Counted from the stretch's first letter, positions 1-9,154 are shown. The stretch is DNA of 64,000 nucleotides from Janibacter sp. HTCC2649 (GCF_000152705.1 NZ_CH672413.1:124001-188000); one strand, 5' to 3'. Program-made: numbers and translations. The notes: generated by a model from the letters alone, not told the origin.

Positions 1-155
1 CTTCGGGTGGATCGTCCCTTGTGACAACGATGTTTGCTCTCGGGATCCTCCTGTCGTTCGCTCGGGCCGAGCCCGGCTGCGCGAAGGCACTCGCCGCACG
101 TCCGTCGCTGCTGAAGCGCTCCTTCGCCGTTCTGCCCAAGCGGTCGCGGTCATGA
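1..155 (+). CDS. ftsW: FtsW, C-terminal end (5' truncated by window)
   Basis: This is the last ~50 residues of the septal peptidoglycan polymerase FtsW. The frame opens with SGGSSLVTTMFALGILL, which matches the conserved last transmembrane segment of the SEDS family (usually …GGSSL…), followed by a short basic cytoplasmic tail ending KRSRS. Its stop codon overlaps the murG start in an ATGA, so the two are translationally coupled. Only the 3' end is visible. The assignment rests on this motif and on the murG-murC-ftsQ-ftsZ order that follows. Confidence 0.85.
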   Translation, partial: SGGSSLVTTMFALGILLSFARAEPGCAKALAARPSLLKRSFAVLPKRSRS

Positions 156-1261
156 CCGGCACGACCGGACTCCTGAAGTCGGTCGTGCTGGCCGGTGGAG
201 GCACAGCCGGGCACGTCTCGCCGCTGCTCGCCCTGGCCGACTGCCTGCGCCGTCGTGAACCCGACGTCCTCATCACCGCCCTCGGGACGGCAGAGGGCCT
301 CGAGGCCCGGCTGGTTCCGGCCCGCGGCTACGACCTCGAGGTCGTTCCCAAGGTCCCCATGCCCCGCCGGCCCACGTCGGATCTGCTCCGCCTCCCTGGA
401 TCCATGCGCCGAGCTGTGCAGGCCGCGGACGACGCGATGAGCGCGGCCGACGCGAGAGTCGTCGTCGGCTTCGGCGGTTACGTCTCGACGCCCGCCTACC
501 TCGCAGCCCGGCGCCGCGGCATACCCATCGTCGTCCACGAGCAGAATGCTCGCCCCGGCCTCGCCAACAAGGTCGGAGCGCGCTTCGCGAAGCACGTCGC
601 GGTGACCTTCCCGGACACGCCGCTGCGCGGCGCGACGGTGACGGGTATGCCGTTGCGGCGCGAGATCGCGTTGTTGGACCGCAAGGCGCGCCGTGCGGAG
701 GCGCTGGCGCACTTCGGCCTCGACCCGCAGTGGCCCACGGTCCTCGTCACCGGCGGTTCGCTCGGGGCACAACGCATCAACGAGGCGTTCCACGGGGCCG
801 TCAGCTCGCTGAGCGCCGCGGGTGTCCAGGTGCTCCACGTGACCGGTGTCGGCAAGGAGTTCGACGTGCCCTCTGCGGGGGCCGGCGCTCCCTACGTCGT
901 CGTGCCCTACGCGGACCGGATGGAGCTGGCGTATGCCGCGGCCGACATCGTCGTGGCTCGCTCCGGCGCCAACACGGTCTGTGAACTCACCGCCGTCGGG
1001 CTCCCGGCGGCCTACGTCCCACTGCCCATCGGCAACGGCGAGCAGAGCCTCAACGCGCGCACCGTCGTGGCCGCGGGTGGTGGCCTCCTCGTCGATGACG
1101 CCGATCTCACGACCGAGTGGGTCGAGCGGACTCTTGTCCCACTCCTGCGTGACGCTTCCGGCCTCGCCGAGATGGCGGCCGCGGCGGCGTCCGTGGGGGA
1201 GCGCGACGGTGACGAGCTGCTGGCTGACCTCGTCATCGATGCCGCAACGAGGAAGGTCTGA
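152..1261 (+). CDS. murG: MurG, UDP-GlcNAc:lipid I GlcNAc transferase
   Basis: MurG transfers GlcNAc from UDP-GlcNAc to lipid I to make lipid II on the inner membrane face. The 369-aa protein is a normal family length with a GT-B fold. Visible signatures are the N-terminal glycine loop GGGTAGHVSP, the acceptor-side stretch VVGFGGYVSTPAYLAA, HEQNARPGLANK, the mid-protein TGGSLGAQRIN loop and the C-terminal nucleotide-sugar region ARSGANTVCEL…GEQSLNA. It starts at an ATG inside the ftsW stop and ends 2 nt before murC, so it sits within the dcw operon. Confidence 0.95.
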   Translation: MTGTTGLLKSVVLAGGGTAGHVSPLLALADCLRRREPDVLITALGTAEGLEARLVPARGYDLEVVPKVPMPRRPTSDLLRLPGSMRRAVQAADDAMSAADARVVVGFGGYVSTPAYLAARRRGIPIVVHEQNARPGLANKVGARFAKHVAVTFPDTPLRGATVTGMPLRREIALLDRKARRAEALAHFGLDPQWPTVLVTGGSLGAQRINEAFHGAVSSLSAAGVQVLHVTGVGKEFDVPSAGAGAPYVVVPYADRMELAYAAADIVVARSGANTVCELTAVGLPAAYVPLPIGNGEQSLNARTVVAAGGGLLVDDADLTTEWVERTLVPLLRDASGLAEMAAAAASVGERDGDELLADLVIDAATRKV

Positions 1262-1263
1262 TC

Positions 1264-2730
1264 GTGCAGGCACGCAACACCCGGTTCGACTTCACCACGG
1301 AGGTCCCCGGGCTCGACTCCCTGGGTCGCGTCCACTTCATCGCCATCGGTGGATCGGGCATGTCCGCGGTCGCCCGCATCATGCTCGCCCGCGGGGTCGC
1401 CGTGAGCGGCTCCGACGCCAAGGACAGTCCCGTGCTCGAGACGCTGCGCGGGCTCGGCGCCACGGTCTTTGTCGGACATGACGCCAGCCACGTGAGCGAC
1501 GTCGACACGGTGGTGATCTCGTCGGCGATCCCCGAGAGCAATGTCGAGCTTGCTGCGGCGCGTGACGCCGGATGCGTTGTCCTCCACCGCTCCCAGGGCC
1601 TCGCGGCGACGATGCACGACTCCCGACCCGTGGCCGTGGCCGGCGCCAACGGCAAGACGACGACGACGTCGATGCTCACCGTTGCCCTGCAGGCTGCCGA
1701 CCTCGACCCGTCGTTCGCCTCCGGTGGAGAGCTGACCGGTCAAGGAACCAACGCGGCCTGGACCGGCGGTGACGTCTTCGTCGTCGAGGCGGACGAGAGC
1801 GATGGCTCCTTCCTCGTCTATGGCCCCGAGGTCGCGATCGTCACCAACGTCCAGCCCGACCACCTCGACTTCTACGGCACCTTCGACAACGTCCAGCGGG
1901 CCTATGCCAGCTTCGCCGACTCGATCCGGAGCGACGGTCTGCTCGTTGCCTGCGCCGACGACTCCGGATCCCTGTTCCTCGCGTCGAATGCTGCCATCGG
2001 CGGCACTCGCGTCCTCACGTATGGCTTCGACGACACTGCGGACCTCACCCTTGCTGATCACCGGGCCGACGACGAGGGCATCGGCACGACGACGACCCTG
2101 CGCCTGCCCGACGGAAGCACTGCGACGATGCGGCTCGCAACGCCGGGGGCGCACAACGCCCTCAACGCGGCGGCGGCCTACCTGGCAGCGACCGAAGGTT
2201 TCGGCGCCGACGCCGCCCTCGTCCTCGAGGGCCTCGCCGGGTTCGACGGTGCCCGACGCAGGTTCGAGGTTCGCGGCGACGTCGCCGGAGTCACCGTCGT
2301 CGATGACTACGCCCACAACGCGGGCAAGGTTGCTGCAGTCGTGCGGACCGCCGCCGAGATCGCCGCCCGTCGTGGTGGTCGACTGCACGTCGCGTTCCAG
2401 CCGCACCTCTACTCACGCACTCGAGACTTCGCGCAGGGGTTCGCCACGGGTCTGGCTCCGGCGCACACGGTTGTCCTGCTCGACGTCTACGGCGCCCGCG
2501 AGCAGCCGATGGAAGGCATCACGAGCGAGCTCATCGCAGCGCCCCTGCGTGACCTGCCGGGGGAGCGGTCGGTGAGCGTCGGCGGCACGTTCGCGTCGGT
2601 GGCTGCGCACCTGGCGGAGATCGCCTCGGAAGGAGACATCGTCCTCACGGTAGGTGCCGGGGACGTCACCGAGCTCGCCGGGCACGTGCTTCGGGTGCTG
2701 CGCGACAGTGACCAGGAGGACCAGAAGTGA
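1264..2730 (+). CDS. murC: MurC, UDP-N-acetylmuramate-L-alanine ligase
   Basis: MurC adds L-Ala to UDP-MurNAc using ATP, the first step of stem peptide assembly in the cytoplasm. The 488-aa protein has the three Mur ligase domains: an N-terminal Rossmann domain starting HFIAIGGSGMSAVARI, a central ATPase domain with P-loop GANGKTTTTSM and the VVEADESDGSF and NVQPDHLDFY stretches, and a C-terminal domain with VDDYAHNAGKV and FQPHLYSRT. The start is a GTG 2 nt after the murG stop; the stop overlaps the ftsQ GTG. Confidence 0.95.
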   Translation: MQARNTRFDFTTEVPGLDSLGRVHFIAIGGSGMSAVARIMLARGVAVSGSDAKDSPVLETLRGLGATVFVGHDASHVSDVDTVVISSAIPESNVELAAARDAGCVVLHRSQGLAATMHDSRPVAVAGANGKTTTTSMLTVALQAADLDPSFASGGELTGQGTNAAWTGGDVFVVEADESDGSFLVYGPEVAIVTNVQPDHLDFYGTFDNVQRAYASFADSIRSDGLLVACADDSGSLFLASNAAIGGTRVLTYGFDDTADLTLADHRADDEGIGTTTTLRLPDGSTATMRLATPGAHNALNAAAAYLAATEGFGADAALVLEGLAGFDGARRRFEVRGDVAGVTVVDDYAHNAGKVAAVVRTAAEIAARRGGRLHVAFQPHLYSRTRDFAQGFATGLAPAHTVVLLDVYGAREQPMEGITSELIAAPLRDLPGERSVSVGGTFASVAAHLAEIASEGDIVLTVGAGDVTELAGHVLRVLRDSDQEDQK

Positions 2731-3503
2731 GTGGCGTGGGTGTGTCATCGCGAGGTCTGGCTTCGGCCGATCCGCGCTTTCGCGAACGCGCCCTCAAGCG
2801 CCGGCGTCAACCCTGGCGCCGGGTCCTGTGGTCCGTCGTCGCCCTGGCCGTCGTCGCTGCCCTTGTCTGGCTCGCGTTCTGGAGCCCCCTGCTCGCGGTC
2901 CGCAAGGTCGAGGTCACGGGAGCGAGCGGTGCCGACAAGACGGCCGTCGCCGGGCTGGTCGGCGTGGACACGGGCACGCCGTTGGCCCGCGTCGACCTGG
3001 GCGGTGTGGAGGAGCGGGTGCGTTCCCGCACGTCCATCGCCGAGGTGTCGGTGGAGCGCGGTTGGCCGAGCACCCTGAGGGTGCGGGTGGTCCCACGTCA
3101 GCCCGCCCTCGTGCTCAAGAACCCTGACGGTCAACTTGAGGTTGTGGATGCAACGGGCGTGTCGTACGCCGTGGTGAAGGCACCACCGGCGGGCGTCCCC
3201 GTGGTGACTGCCGCCTCGACCAAGGGCACGACGAAGGAGGCCCTCGAGGCCGCTCTGTCAGTGATCCACACCCTGCCCGTCGACCTGGCAAAGCAGGTGA
3301 GTGCCATGCAGGTGAGCACCGCCAACCTCGTCTCGTTCACGCTGGGTGCCGTCAAGGTCGTCTGGGGTGGCGCCGACGCCGCCGACCGCAAGCTCGAGAT
3401 CCTGCGAGCCTTGCTGCCGACCGCACCGGAGGTCATCGACGTCAGTGCACCCGCCACCCCGGTCACCCGTGGTGGGCCGTCCCCGTCCCCCTCGGGCGAC
3501 TGA
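2727..3503 (+). CDS. ftsQ: FtsQ, divisome protein with POTRA domain
   Basis: FtsQ is a bitopic divisome protein linking early and late division proteins. The 258-aa protein has a basic cytoplasmic N-terminus, one transmembrane helix (about residues 34-54) and then a POTRA domain beginning LLAVRKVEVTGA, followed by the FtsQ beta domain (SVERGWPSTLRVRVVPRQPAL). The tail is Pro/Ser-rich. The GTG start overlaps the murC stop (GTGA), preceded by an AGGAGG-like ribosome binding site. The 400-nt gap after it separates it from ftsZ, which suggests ftsZ has its own promoter. Confidence 0.9.
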   Translation: MSGVGVSSRGLASADPRFRERALKRRRQPWRRVLWSVVALAVVAALVWLAFWSPLLAVRKVEVTGASGADKTAVAGLVGVDTGTPLARVDLGGVEERVRSRTSIAEVSVERGWPSTLRVRVVPRQPALVLKNPDGQLEVVDATGVSYAVVKAPPAGVPVVTAASTKGTTKEALEAALSVIHTLPVDLAKQVSAMQVSTANLVSFTLGAVKVVWGGADAADRKLEILRALLPTAPEVIDVSAPATPVTRGGPSPSPSGD

Positions 3504-3912
3504 CCGACCTCCCCGCACGCACGGCATTCTCCGTGCGTCTGCGGAAGTGGTAGCCAGAACCACCACATGCGCAGACGCAACGCAGGCCCTTCCCGCAACG
3601 TCTGCGGAAGTGGTCGCCAGAACCACCACGTGCGCAGACGCAAGGGGAGGGTGGCCAGATAGGTGCGGCAGATGGGGGTGATGTGACGGATGTGACGTGG
3701 GTGAGGAAGAATCATCGGACTGGGCCACGACACGCCCACCCGCTCGTTGCATGACGCCGCGCCGACGCCTAGCGTCAGGTCAACGGTTCGTGATCAAACT
3801 GTGACCCTTGACTTGAGGTCGAGACTCTTCGAAGAACTCACAGCTCACGGCCCGCAGCGCAACGTCGAATCACCAGCTCGAGCACTCAGAAATCTCAGGA
3901 GAGGCCCCCACC
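3504..3912. promoter_or_regulatory. ftsQ-ftsZ intergenic region
   Basis: This 409-nt gap has no credible coding frame. Its first part holds two tandem palindromic elements (3534-3640, separate entry). The part from about 3750 to 3912 has lower GC, a TTGACT hexamer near 3808 and an AGGAGAG ribosome binding site just before the ftsZ GTG. In other actinobacteria ftsZ is transcribed from promoters between ftsQ and ftsZ, so I infer that the ftsZ promoter(s) lie here. I cannot assign a -10 with confidence. Confidence 0.5.
3534..3640. repeat. Tandem pair of REP-like imperfect palindromes
   Basis: Two near-identical ~44-nt units lie at 3534-3579 and 3599-3640. Each starts with (G)CGTCTGCGGAAGTGGT and ends with ACCACCAC(A/G)TGCGCAGACG(C), so each folds into a hairpin with CGTCTGCG/CGCAGACG and GTGGT/ACCAC arms around a short loop. 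The copies differ at only a few positions. Placement straight after ftsQ suggests a REP/BIME-like element or a transcript-end structure. Confidence 0.75.
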
Positions 3913-5181
3913 GTGGCAACACCCCAGAACTACTTGGCCGTCATCAAGGTCGTCGGCATCGGTGGAGGTGGTGTGAACGCCATCAACCGGATGATCGAGG
4001 TCGGCCTCAAGGGCGTCGAGTTCATCGCGATCAACACCGATGCGCAGGCACTCCTCATGAGCGACGCCGACGTCAAGCTCGACGTCGGCCGTGAGCTGAC
4101 CCGCGGGCTCGGCGCCGGCGCCGACCCCGAGGTCGGCAAGAAGGCCGCCGAGGACCACGCCGAAGAGATCGAGGAGGTCCTCAAGGGGGCCGACATGGTC
4201 TTCGTCACCGCTGGTGAAGGTGGTGGCACCGGCACCGGCGGCGCGCCCGTCGTCGCTCGCATCGCCCGGGGCCTCGGCGCGCTGACGATCGGTGTCGTGA
4301 CCCGCCCGTTCACCTTCGAGGGGCGCCGCCGCGCCAACCAGGCCGAGTCGGGCATCGCCGGCCTGCGCGAAGAGGTCGACACCCTCATCGTCATCCCCAA
4401 TGACCGGCTGCTCTCCATCAGCGACCGCGCCGTGTCGATGCTCGACGCGTTCCGCAGCGCGGACCAGGTGCTGCTGTCCGGTGTCCAGGGCATCACCGAT
4501 CTCATCACGACCCCGGGCCTGATCAACCTCGACTTCGCCGACGTCAAGTCCGTCATGCAGGGTGCCGGTTCGGCCCTCATGGGTATCGGCTCGGCTCGCG
4601 GTGAGGACCGTGCGGTCCAGGCCGCCGAGCTCGCCATCTCCAGCCCGTTGCTCGAGGCGAGCATCGACGGCGCTCACGGTGTGCTGCTCTCGATCCAGGG
4701 TGGAAGCGACCTCGGTCTGTTCGAGATCAACGAGGCCGCCCGCCTCGTCCAGGAGGCCGCCCACCCCGAGGCCAACATCATCTTCGGTGCGGTCATCGAC
4801 GACGCCCTCGGCGACGAGGTGCGGGTCACCGTCATCGCGGCCGGCTTCGACGGCGGCACGCCGGTCAAGCGGCCCGATGAGCGCCACATCGGCAGCATCC
4901 AGGGCCCGAGCAAGACGCAGCAGGCGGCCAGCCAGCAGGCTCCCTCGACTCCGGCTGGTCAGTCGGTCCCGCAGGCTCAGCCCGCGCAGCGTCCGGCCCA
5001 GCAGGGTGAGCCCGCTCAGGCCCCGGCCGTTCCGCAGGTGTCCCCGACGGGTGAGCCGGTCCGACCGGCAGAGTCCGCTCCGGCGCAGCGCAGCCAGGAG
5101 TCAGAACAGCGCCCGACGCCGCCGCGCACCGTCACCTTCGACGACGGCGACGACCTGGACGTGCCTGACTTCTTGAAGTAG
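3913..5181 (+). CDS. ftsZ: FtsZ, tubulin-like division GTPase
   Basis: FtsZ polymerises with GTP into the Z ring at midcell. The 422-aa protein has the N-terminal nucleotide-binding loop [13 protein letters not shown], the tubulin signature [10 protein letters not shown] (about residues 100-109), the T7 loop region [15 protein letters not shown], a long Q/P/A-rich disordered linker (about 325-400) and the conserved acidic-hydrophobic tail [10 protein letters not shown] that binds SepF and other partners. The GTG start follows AGGAGAG at good spacing. A strong hairpin terminator follows the stop at 5206-5242. Confidence 0.97.
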   Translation: MATPQNYLAVIKVVGIGGGGVNAINRMIEVGLKGVEFIAINTDAQALLMSDADVKLDVGRELTRGLGAGADPEVGKKAAEDHAEEIEEVLKGADMVFVTAGEGGGTGTGGAPVVARIARGLGALTIGVVTRPFTFEGRRRANQAESGIAGLREEVDTLIVIPNDRLLSISDRAVSMLDAFRSADQVLLSGVQGITDLITTPGLINLDFADVKSVMQGAGSALMGIGSARGEDRAVQAAELAISSPLLEASIDGAHGVLLSIQGGSDLGLFEINEAARLVQEAAHPEANIIFGAVIDDALGDEVRVTVIAAGFDGGTPVKRPDERHIGSIQGPSKTQQAASQQAPSTPAGQSVPQAQPAQRPAQQGEPAQAPAVPQVSPTGEPVRPAESAPAQRSQESEQRPTPPRTVTFDDGDDLDVPDFLK

Positions 5182-5205
5182 GCGACAACCGCACAGCAAC
5201 ACTCT

Positions 5206-5242
5206 CGATGAGGGCGACCGGTCACACCGGTCGCCCTCATCG
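5206..5242. terminator. Perfect 17-bp hairpin after ftsZ
   Basis: The arms 5206-5222 and 5226-5242 are exact reverse complements (17 bp) around a 3-nt CAC loop. There is no U-tract, as is usual for actinobacterial terminators. It lies 24 nt after the ftsZ stop and 16 nt before the chosen pgeF start, and would end or attenuate the ftsZ transcript. An in-frame ATG at 5208 lies inside this stem, which argues against it as the pgeF start. Confidence 0.85.
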
Positions 5243-5258
5243 CGTCTACGGTGGTCCC

Positions 5259-5981
5259 GTGTTCTTCTGGCGTGACGACGTGGCCGGCATCCGCCGTGCG
5301 TTCACCGACCGCTCGGGCGGGGTGAGCAGCGGCGAGTATGCCGGTCTCAACCTGGGTGGTCACGTCGGCGATGCGTCAGATGCGGTGCGGGAGAACAGAT
5401 TTCGTGTCGCTGGTGAGGTGGGCGTTCCGACAGACCGCCTCGTGTTCATGGACCAGTGTCACGGTGCCGACGTCGCGGTCATCACCGAGAAGCCCGACGG
5501 CCCCCTCGTCGTCGATGGCGTCGTCACGGCCGAGCCCGGGCTGGCGCTGGCCGTGCTCGTGGCGGACTGCACTCCCGTTCTGTTGTCGGATGCGCGGGCT
5601 GGCGTCGTTGGTGCTGTCCATGCAGGGCGTCCGGGGATGACCAAAGGCGTTGTCCCACAGGCGATCTCGGCGATGCGCGATCTCGGCGCCACGCAGATCT
5701 CCGCCGCAGTTGGGCCCAGCGTGTGTGGCCGTTGCTATGAGGTTCCCCTCGAGATGCGCGAGGAGGCCGCTGCGGTCAGCCCGGAGTCGCGAGCCGTGAC
5801 CTGGACCGGAACCCCTGCCATCGATGTCGCCGCCGGAGTCGTCGCCCAGCTGCGCGGCGTCGGCGTGGACGACATCACCTGGGTCCCGGGCTGTGCCCGT
5901 GAGGACGAGTCACTCTTCTCCTATCGGCGTGACGGCACGACCGGTCGTTTTGCTGGCGTCATCGTGCGGAGCGCCCCATGA
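5259..5981 (+). CDS. pgeF: PgeF (YfiH/LACC1 family) peptidoglycan editing factor
   Basis: This is a YfiH/DUF152 laccase-domain protein; family members act as multicopper-like purine nucleoside enzymes or as editors that prevent misincorporation in peptidoglycan precursors. The 240-aa product begins VFFWRDDVAGIRRAFTDR. Conserved metal-site motifs are DQCHGADV, VADCTPVLL and AVHAGRPG (the usual form is VHAGWRG), with GPSVCGRCYEV further on. I chose GTG 5259 because the upstream ATG at 5208 lies in the ftsZ terminator stem. The stop overlaps yggS by ATGA. Confidence 0.88.
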   Translation: MFFWRDDVAGIRRAFTDRSGGVSSGEYAGLNLGGHVGDASDAVRENRFRVAGEVGVPTDRLVFMDQCHGADVAVITEKPDGPLVVDGVVTAEPGLALAVLVADCTPVLLSDARAGVVGAVHAGRPGMTKGVVPQAISAMRDLGATQISAAVGPSVCGRCYEVPLEMREEAAAVSPESRAVTWTGTPAIDVAAGVVAQLRGVGVDDITWVPGCAREDESLFSYRRDGTTGRFAGVIVRSAP

Positions 5982-6676
5982 CGGCGCGTCGCGAGGACCT
6001 GGCGGCCAACCTCGCCAGGGTCCACGAACGCATCGATGGCGCCGCAATGGCCGCCGGGCGCGATGCCGGCGACATCGACCTCGTCGTGGTGACGAAGTAC
6101 TTCCCGGCGAGTGACGTCGACCTGCTCGCCGATCTCGGTGTCCGGCACATCGGTGAGAACAAGGACCAGGAGGCCAGCGCCAAGGTCGCTGACCTGACTC
6201 GCCGTGACGAACTCACCGTTCACTTCATCGGGCAGCTCCAGTCCAACAAGGTCGCGCATGTCGCGGCCTACGCCGACGTCGTCCAGTCCGTCGACCGAGC
6301 CAAGATCGTCACCGGGTTGGACCGGGCCGCCGAACGCCACGGTCGCCACCTCGATGTCCTCCTCCAAGTGGCCCTCGACGGCAGCGGCAGTCGCGGGGGA
6401 GTCGCACCCGAGGAAGCCCGGGCGCTGGCCGACCTCGTGGCCGAATCCGCTTGTCTCTCCTTGCGAGGCGTCATGGCGGTGGCCCCTCTCGAAGGTGACC
6501 CACGACGGGCCTTCGCCCGACTGCGCGAGCTGGCGGACGGCATACGCGCAGGTCATTCGGATGCGACGTGGATCTCGGCCGGCATGAGTGGAGATCTCGA
6601 GGAAGCCGTCCTCGAGGGTGCGACACACCTGCGTGTCGGGAGCGCAATACTCGGTTCTCGCCCGTCACTTGGGTAA
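5978..6676 (+). CDS. yggS: YggS/PROSC family PLP homeostasis protein
   Basis: This cytoplasmic pyridoxal-phosphate-binding protein has an alanine-racemase-type TIM barrel and is involved in vitamin B6 and amino-acid homeostasis; it has no firmly known enzymatic reaction. The 232-aa protein has the PLP lysine in VVVTKYF (K40), the family signatures HIGENKDQEASAK and HFIGQLQSNK, and the phosphate-binding end SAGMSGDLEEAVLEGATHLRVGSAILG. It is coupled to pgeF by a 4-nt overlap and precedes sepF, the usual actinobacterial order. Confidence 0.93.
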   Translation: MTARREDLAANLARVHERIDGAAMAAGRDAGDIDLVVVTKYFPASDVDLLADLGVRHIGENKDQEASAKVADLTRRDELTVHFIGQLQSNKVAHVAAYADVVQSVDRAKIVTGLDRAAERHGRHLDVLLQVALDGSGSRGGVAPEEARALADLVAESACLSLRGVMAVAPLEGDPRRAFARLRELADGIRAGHSDATWISAGMSGDLEEAVLEGATHLRVGSAILGSRPSLG

Positions 6677-6730
6677 CTTCAATACCGAAGGATCGACCAC
6701 TCGGGTCGCCGATTCGTACTAGGAGTTCTC

Positions 6731-7222
6731 ATGGCTGGCGCGCTGCGCAAGACGATGGTCTACCTCGGCCTGGCCGAGGACGAAGGCCGTTACTACGACG
6801 AGGCCTACGACGAGTACGACACCGACGAGGCGACCTACGACGAGCAGGAGACCCGCGAGCCGCGCGAACGTGCCGCCGAGGTCACCCCGCTGGCCAACCG
6901 ACGCAGCGTCGCCCAGGTGGTGCGCACCCCGGAGGCGTCTGGCATGTCCCGCATCACGACGATTCACCCGCGCACCTACAACGAGGCCAAGACCATTGGT
7001 GAGAACTTCCGTGACGGCACTCCCGTCATCATGAACCTCACCGACATGGACGACGCCGACGCCAAGCGTCTCGTCGACTTCGCAGCTGGCCTCGTCTTCG
7101 GTCTGCACGGCGCCATCGAGCGCGTCACGGCCAAGGTCTTCCTGCTCTCGCCGTCGACCGTCGAGGTCCACGCGGAGGAGTCGGCTGCCGTCCCCGGCCG
7201 CACGCTCTTCAACCAGAGCTGA
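6731..7222 (+). CDS. sepF: SepF, FtsZ membrane anchor and bundling protein
   Basis: SepF tethers FtsZ to the membrane in Gram-positive bacteria, replacing FtsA in actinobacteria. The 163-aa protein has an N-terminal amphipathic segment ([15 protein letters not shown]), an acidic Tyr/Asp/Glu-rich linker (about 20-50) and the C-terminal DUF552 core ([52 protein letters not shown]). An AGGAG ribosome binding site precedes the ATG. The acidic linker looks expanded. Confidence 0.95.
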   Translation: MAGALRKTMVYLGLAEDEGRYYDEAYDEYDTDEATYDEQETREPRERAAEVTPLANRRSVAQVVRTPEASGMSRITTIHPRTYNEAKTIGENFRDGTPVIMNLTDMDDADAKRLVDFAAGLVFGLHGAIERVTAKVFLLSPSTVEVHAEESAAVPGRTLFNQS

Positions 7223-7267
7223 CCCCGGCCCCCTGTTGCCACAGCCTGTTCCCGCACACTGGTCGAC

Positions 7268-7543
7268 ATGAACACTGTGCGTGACCTGCTCGGACTCATC
7301 GTCTGGCTGTATCTGATGGTGGTTTTCGGGCGGCTCATCCTGGACTGGATCCGTGTTTTCGCCCGTGACTGGCGACCGCGCGGAGTGATGCTTGTCATCG
7401 CCGAAGCCGTCTACACCCTCACCGATCCGCCACTCAATGCCCTGCGCAAGGTGATTCCGCCCCTGCGTCTTGGTGGCGCCTCGATCGATCTCGGCTTCCT
7501 CGTTCTGGTCCTCGCGCTCTATCTCCTCATCGCCATCCTCTAG
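7268..7543 (+). CDS. yggT: YggT family membrane protein
   Basis: This 91-aa integral membrane protein of the YggT/CCB3 family has two hydrophobic segments (about residues 5-25 and 65-90) separated by a loop with the conserved TDPPLNALRKVIPPLRLGGASIDLGF stretch, given here in part. Its role is unknown; it is nearly always found between sepF and divIVA in actinobacteria and is thought to act in division or osmotic adaptation. No obvious ribosome binding site precedes the ATG at 7268. Confidence 0.88.
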   Translation: MNTVRDLLGLIVWLYLMVVFGRLILDWIRVFARDWRPRGVMLVIAEAVYTLTDPPLNALRKVIPPLRLGGASIDLGFLVLVLALYLLIAIL

Positions 7544-7613
7544 GCTGGATGGCTGAACCGTGTTGTCCTCGTGACGCAAGGTGCCCCTGACCGATCGATA
7601 CAGAGGAGTTGAC

Positions 7614-9131
7614 ATGGCGTTGTCGCCCGAGGACGTCCTCAACAAGACGTTCACGACCACCCAGTTCCGTCGCGGTTATGACGAGCGCGAGGTGGATGAC
7701 TTCCTCGATGACATCGTCGCCGAGATGCGTCGCATGACGAAGACGGACGACGAGGTGCGCAAGCAGCTCAACGACTGCCGCCAGGGTCGCGGCCTCGAGC
7801 CGGTGACCGCAGCTCTTCCCGTTGCGGCAGCCGTGTCGCCCGACCGTTCCGCCGAGATCAGCAAGCTCGAGGGTCGCAACTCCGAGCTCGAGGCCCGCGT
7901 CCGCGAGCTCGAGGAGCTCGAGGGCAAGAGCCAGCTCGGCCAGGACCAGGGCGAGGTCGACGGTCTCTCCCAGCGCAACAACGAGCTCGAGAAGCGCGTC
8001 AAGGACCTCGAGCGCCAGCTCGCCGAGTCCGAGCAGCAGATCGCGAAGCTGAGCAGCGACCACCAGGCCGCCGCGGGCGAGCGTGACTCCCTTCGTGGCG
8101 AGCGCGACAGCCTCGTCGGCGAGCGCGATGGCCTCGTCGGTGAGCGCGACAGCCTCGTGGGTGAGCGTGACTCACTGCGCGGCGAGCGCGACTCCATCGC
8201 CTCCGAGCGTGACCGTGAGCGCTCCGAGCGCGAGGCGGCCTCGGCCAAGAACGAGCAGGAGCGCCAGGCGGTCTACGCCAAGGCCAACAGCAACGCCGAC
8301 GACCAGCTCTCCATCCTGCGCACCCGCGTCGAAGAGGCCGAGGCTGACTCCCAGCGTCGCATCCAGAAGGCCAAGGCTGCGGCAGAGCAGGCCGAGTCCG
8401 AGGCGCAGGAGCGTCTCGCCGCGTCTCAGGCCCAGGGCCAGGCTCCCGCCGCCCAGGACGCCGAAGGTTCCGACGTGGCTGCACTTGCCGGTGCAGGCGC
8501 ACTGGGTGCTGGTTCAGCAGCCGGTGTCCTTGCTCTCGCGCAGCGTCTCCACGACGAGCACGTCTCCGCAGGCGAGAGCCGTCGCGACGAGCTGCTGCGT
8601 GAGGCGCAGGCCAAGCACGACGAGCTGCTGAGCGCCGGTGAGAGCAAGCACCACGACCTGCTCAACCGCGGTCAGTCCAAGCACGACGAGCTCATCAGCA
8701 CGGCCCAGGCCAAGCACGACGAGCTGCTGTCGAGTGCGCAGTCGCAGCACGACGAACTCGTGACGACGGCCCAGTCGCAGCACGACGAGCTCGTGACGTC
8801 GGCTCAGTCGCAGCACGACGAACTCGTCTCGACGGCGAAGTCGCAGCACGACACGATGCTCGCCGAGGCCAACAGCAAGCGTGAAGAGCTCATCACCGAG
8901 GCGCGTGAGCGTTCCACGGGCATGGTCCACGAGGCGCAGCAGCGCAAGGCGGCCATCCTCGAGGAGCTCAACGAGCAGCGGACGGTGCTCGAGCGCAAGA
9001 TCGAGCAGCTGCGCGGCTTCGAGCGTGACTACCGTGGTCGCCTCAAGACCTACATCCAGGGTCAGCTCCAGGAGCTCGACCACACTGCGGTGGACGTCGA
9101 GGTCGAGGAAGCAGCCAAGCAGGACAAGTGA
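7614..9131 (+). CDS. divIVA: DivIVA/Wag31-like polar growth scaffold, greatly expanded coiled coil
   Basis: DivIVA marks curved membranes and poles and directs wall growth in actinobacteria. The N-terminal lipid-binding domain is clear (ALSPEDVLNKTFTTTQFRRG…DEREVDDFLDDI). The start is ATG 7614 with AGGAG upstream; an in-frame earlier ATG lacks a ribosome site. The 505-aa protein is well above the usual ~260-300 aa. Extra length comes from six heptads GERDSL(R/V) (residues 155-196), an Ala/Gly-rich hydrophobic insert (about 290-305) and ten 11-residue repeats of xxAQSxHDELx type (318-427). The C-terminus keeps an ordinary coiled coil ending in an acidic tail. Confidence 0.93.
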   Translation: MALSPEDVLNKTFTTTQFRRGYDEREVDDFLDDIVAEMRRMTKTDDEVRKQLNDCRQGRGLEPVTAALPVAAAVSPDRSAEISKLEGRNSELEARVRELEELEGKSQLGQDQGEVDGLSQRNNELEKRVKDLERQLAESEQQIAKLSSDHQAAAGERDSLRGERDSLVGERDGLVGERDSLVGERDSLRGERDSIASERDRERSEREAASAKNEQERQAVYAKANSNADDQLSILRTRVEEAEADSQRRIQKAKAAAEQAESEAQERLAASQAQGQAPAAQDAEGSDVAALAGAGALGAGSAAGVLALAQRLHDEHVSAGESRRDELLREAQAKHDELLSAGESKHHDLLNRGQSKHDELISTAQAKHDELLSSAQSQHDELVTTAQSQHDELVTSAQSQHDELVSTAKSQHDTMLAEANSKREELITEARERSTGMVHEAQQRKAAILEELNEQRTVLERKIEQLRGFERDYRGRLKTYIQGQLQELDHTAVDVEVEEAAKQDK

Positions 9132-9154
9132 TCCGTCGCTGACATCAGCGCAAT

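Noticed and set aside
5208-5258. The first ATG as the pgeF start
   Set aside because: It lies inside the ftsZ terminator stem and adds residues without similarity to the family.
8565-8894. Short tandem DNA repeats that could be read as a CRISPR or VNTR array
   Set aside because: They are 33-nt units in phase with the DivIVA frame and encode 11-residue coiled-coil repeats without spacers.
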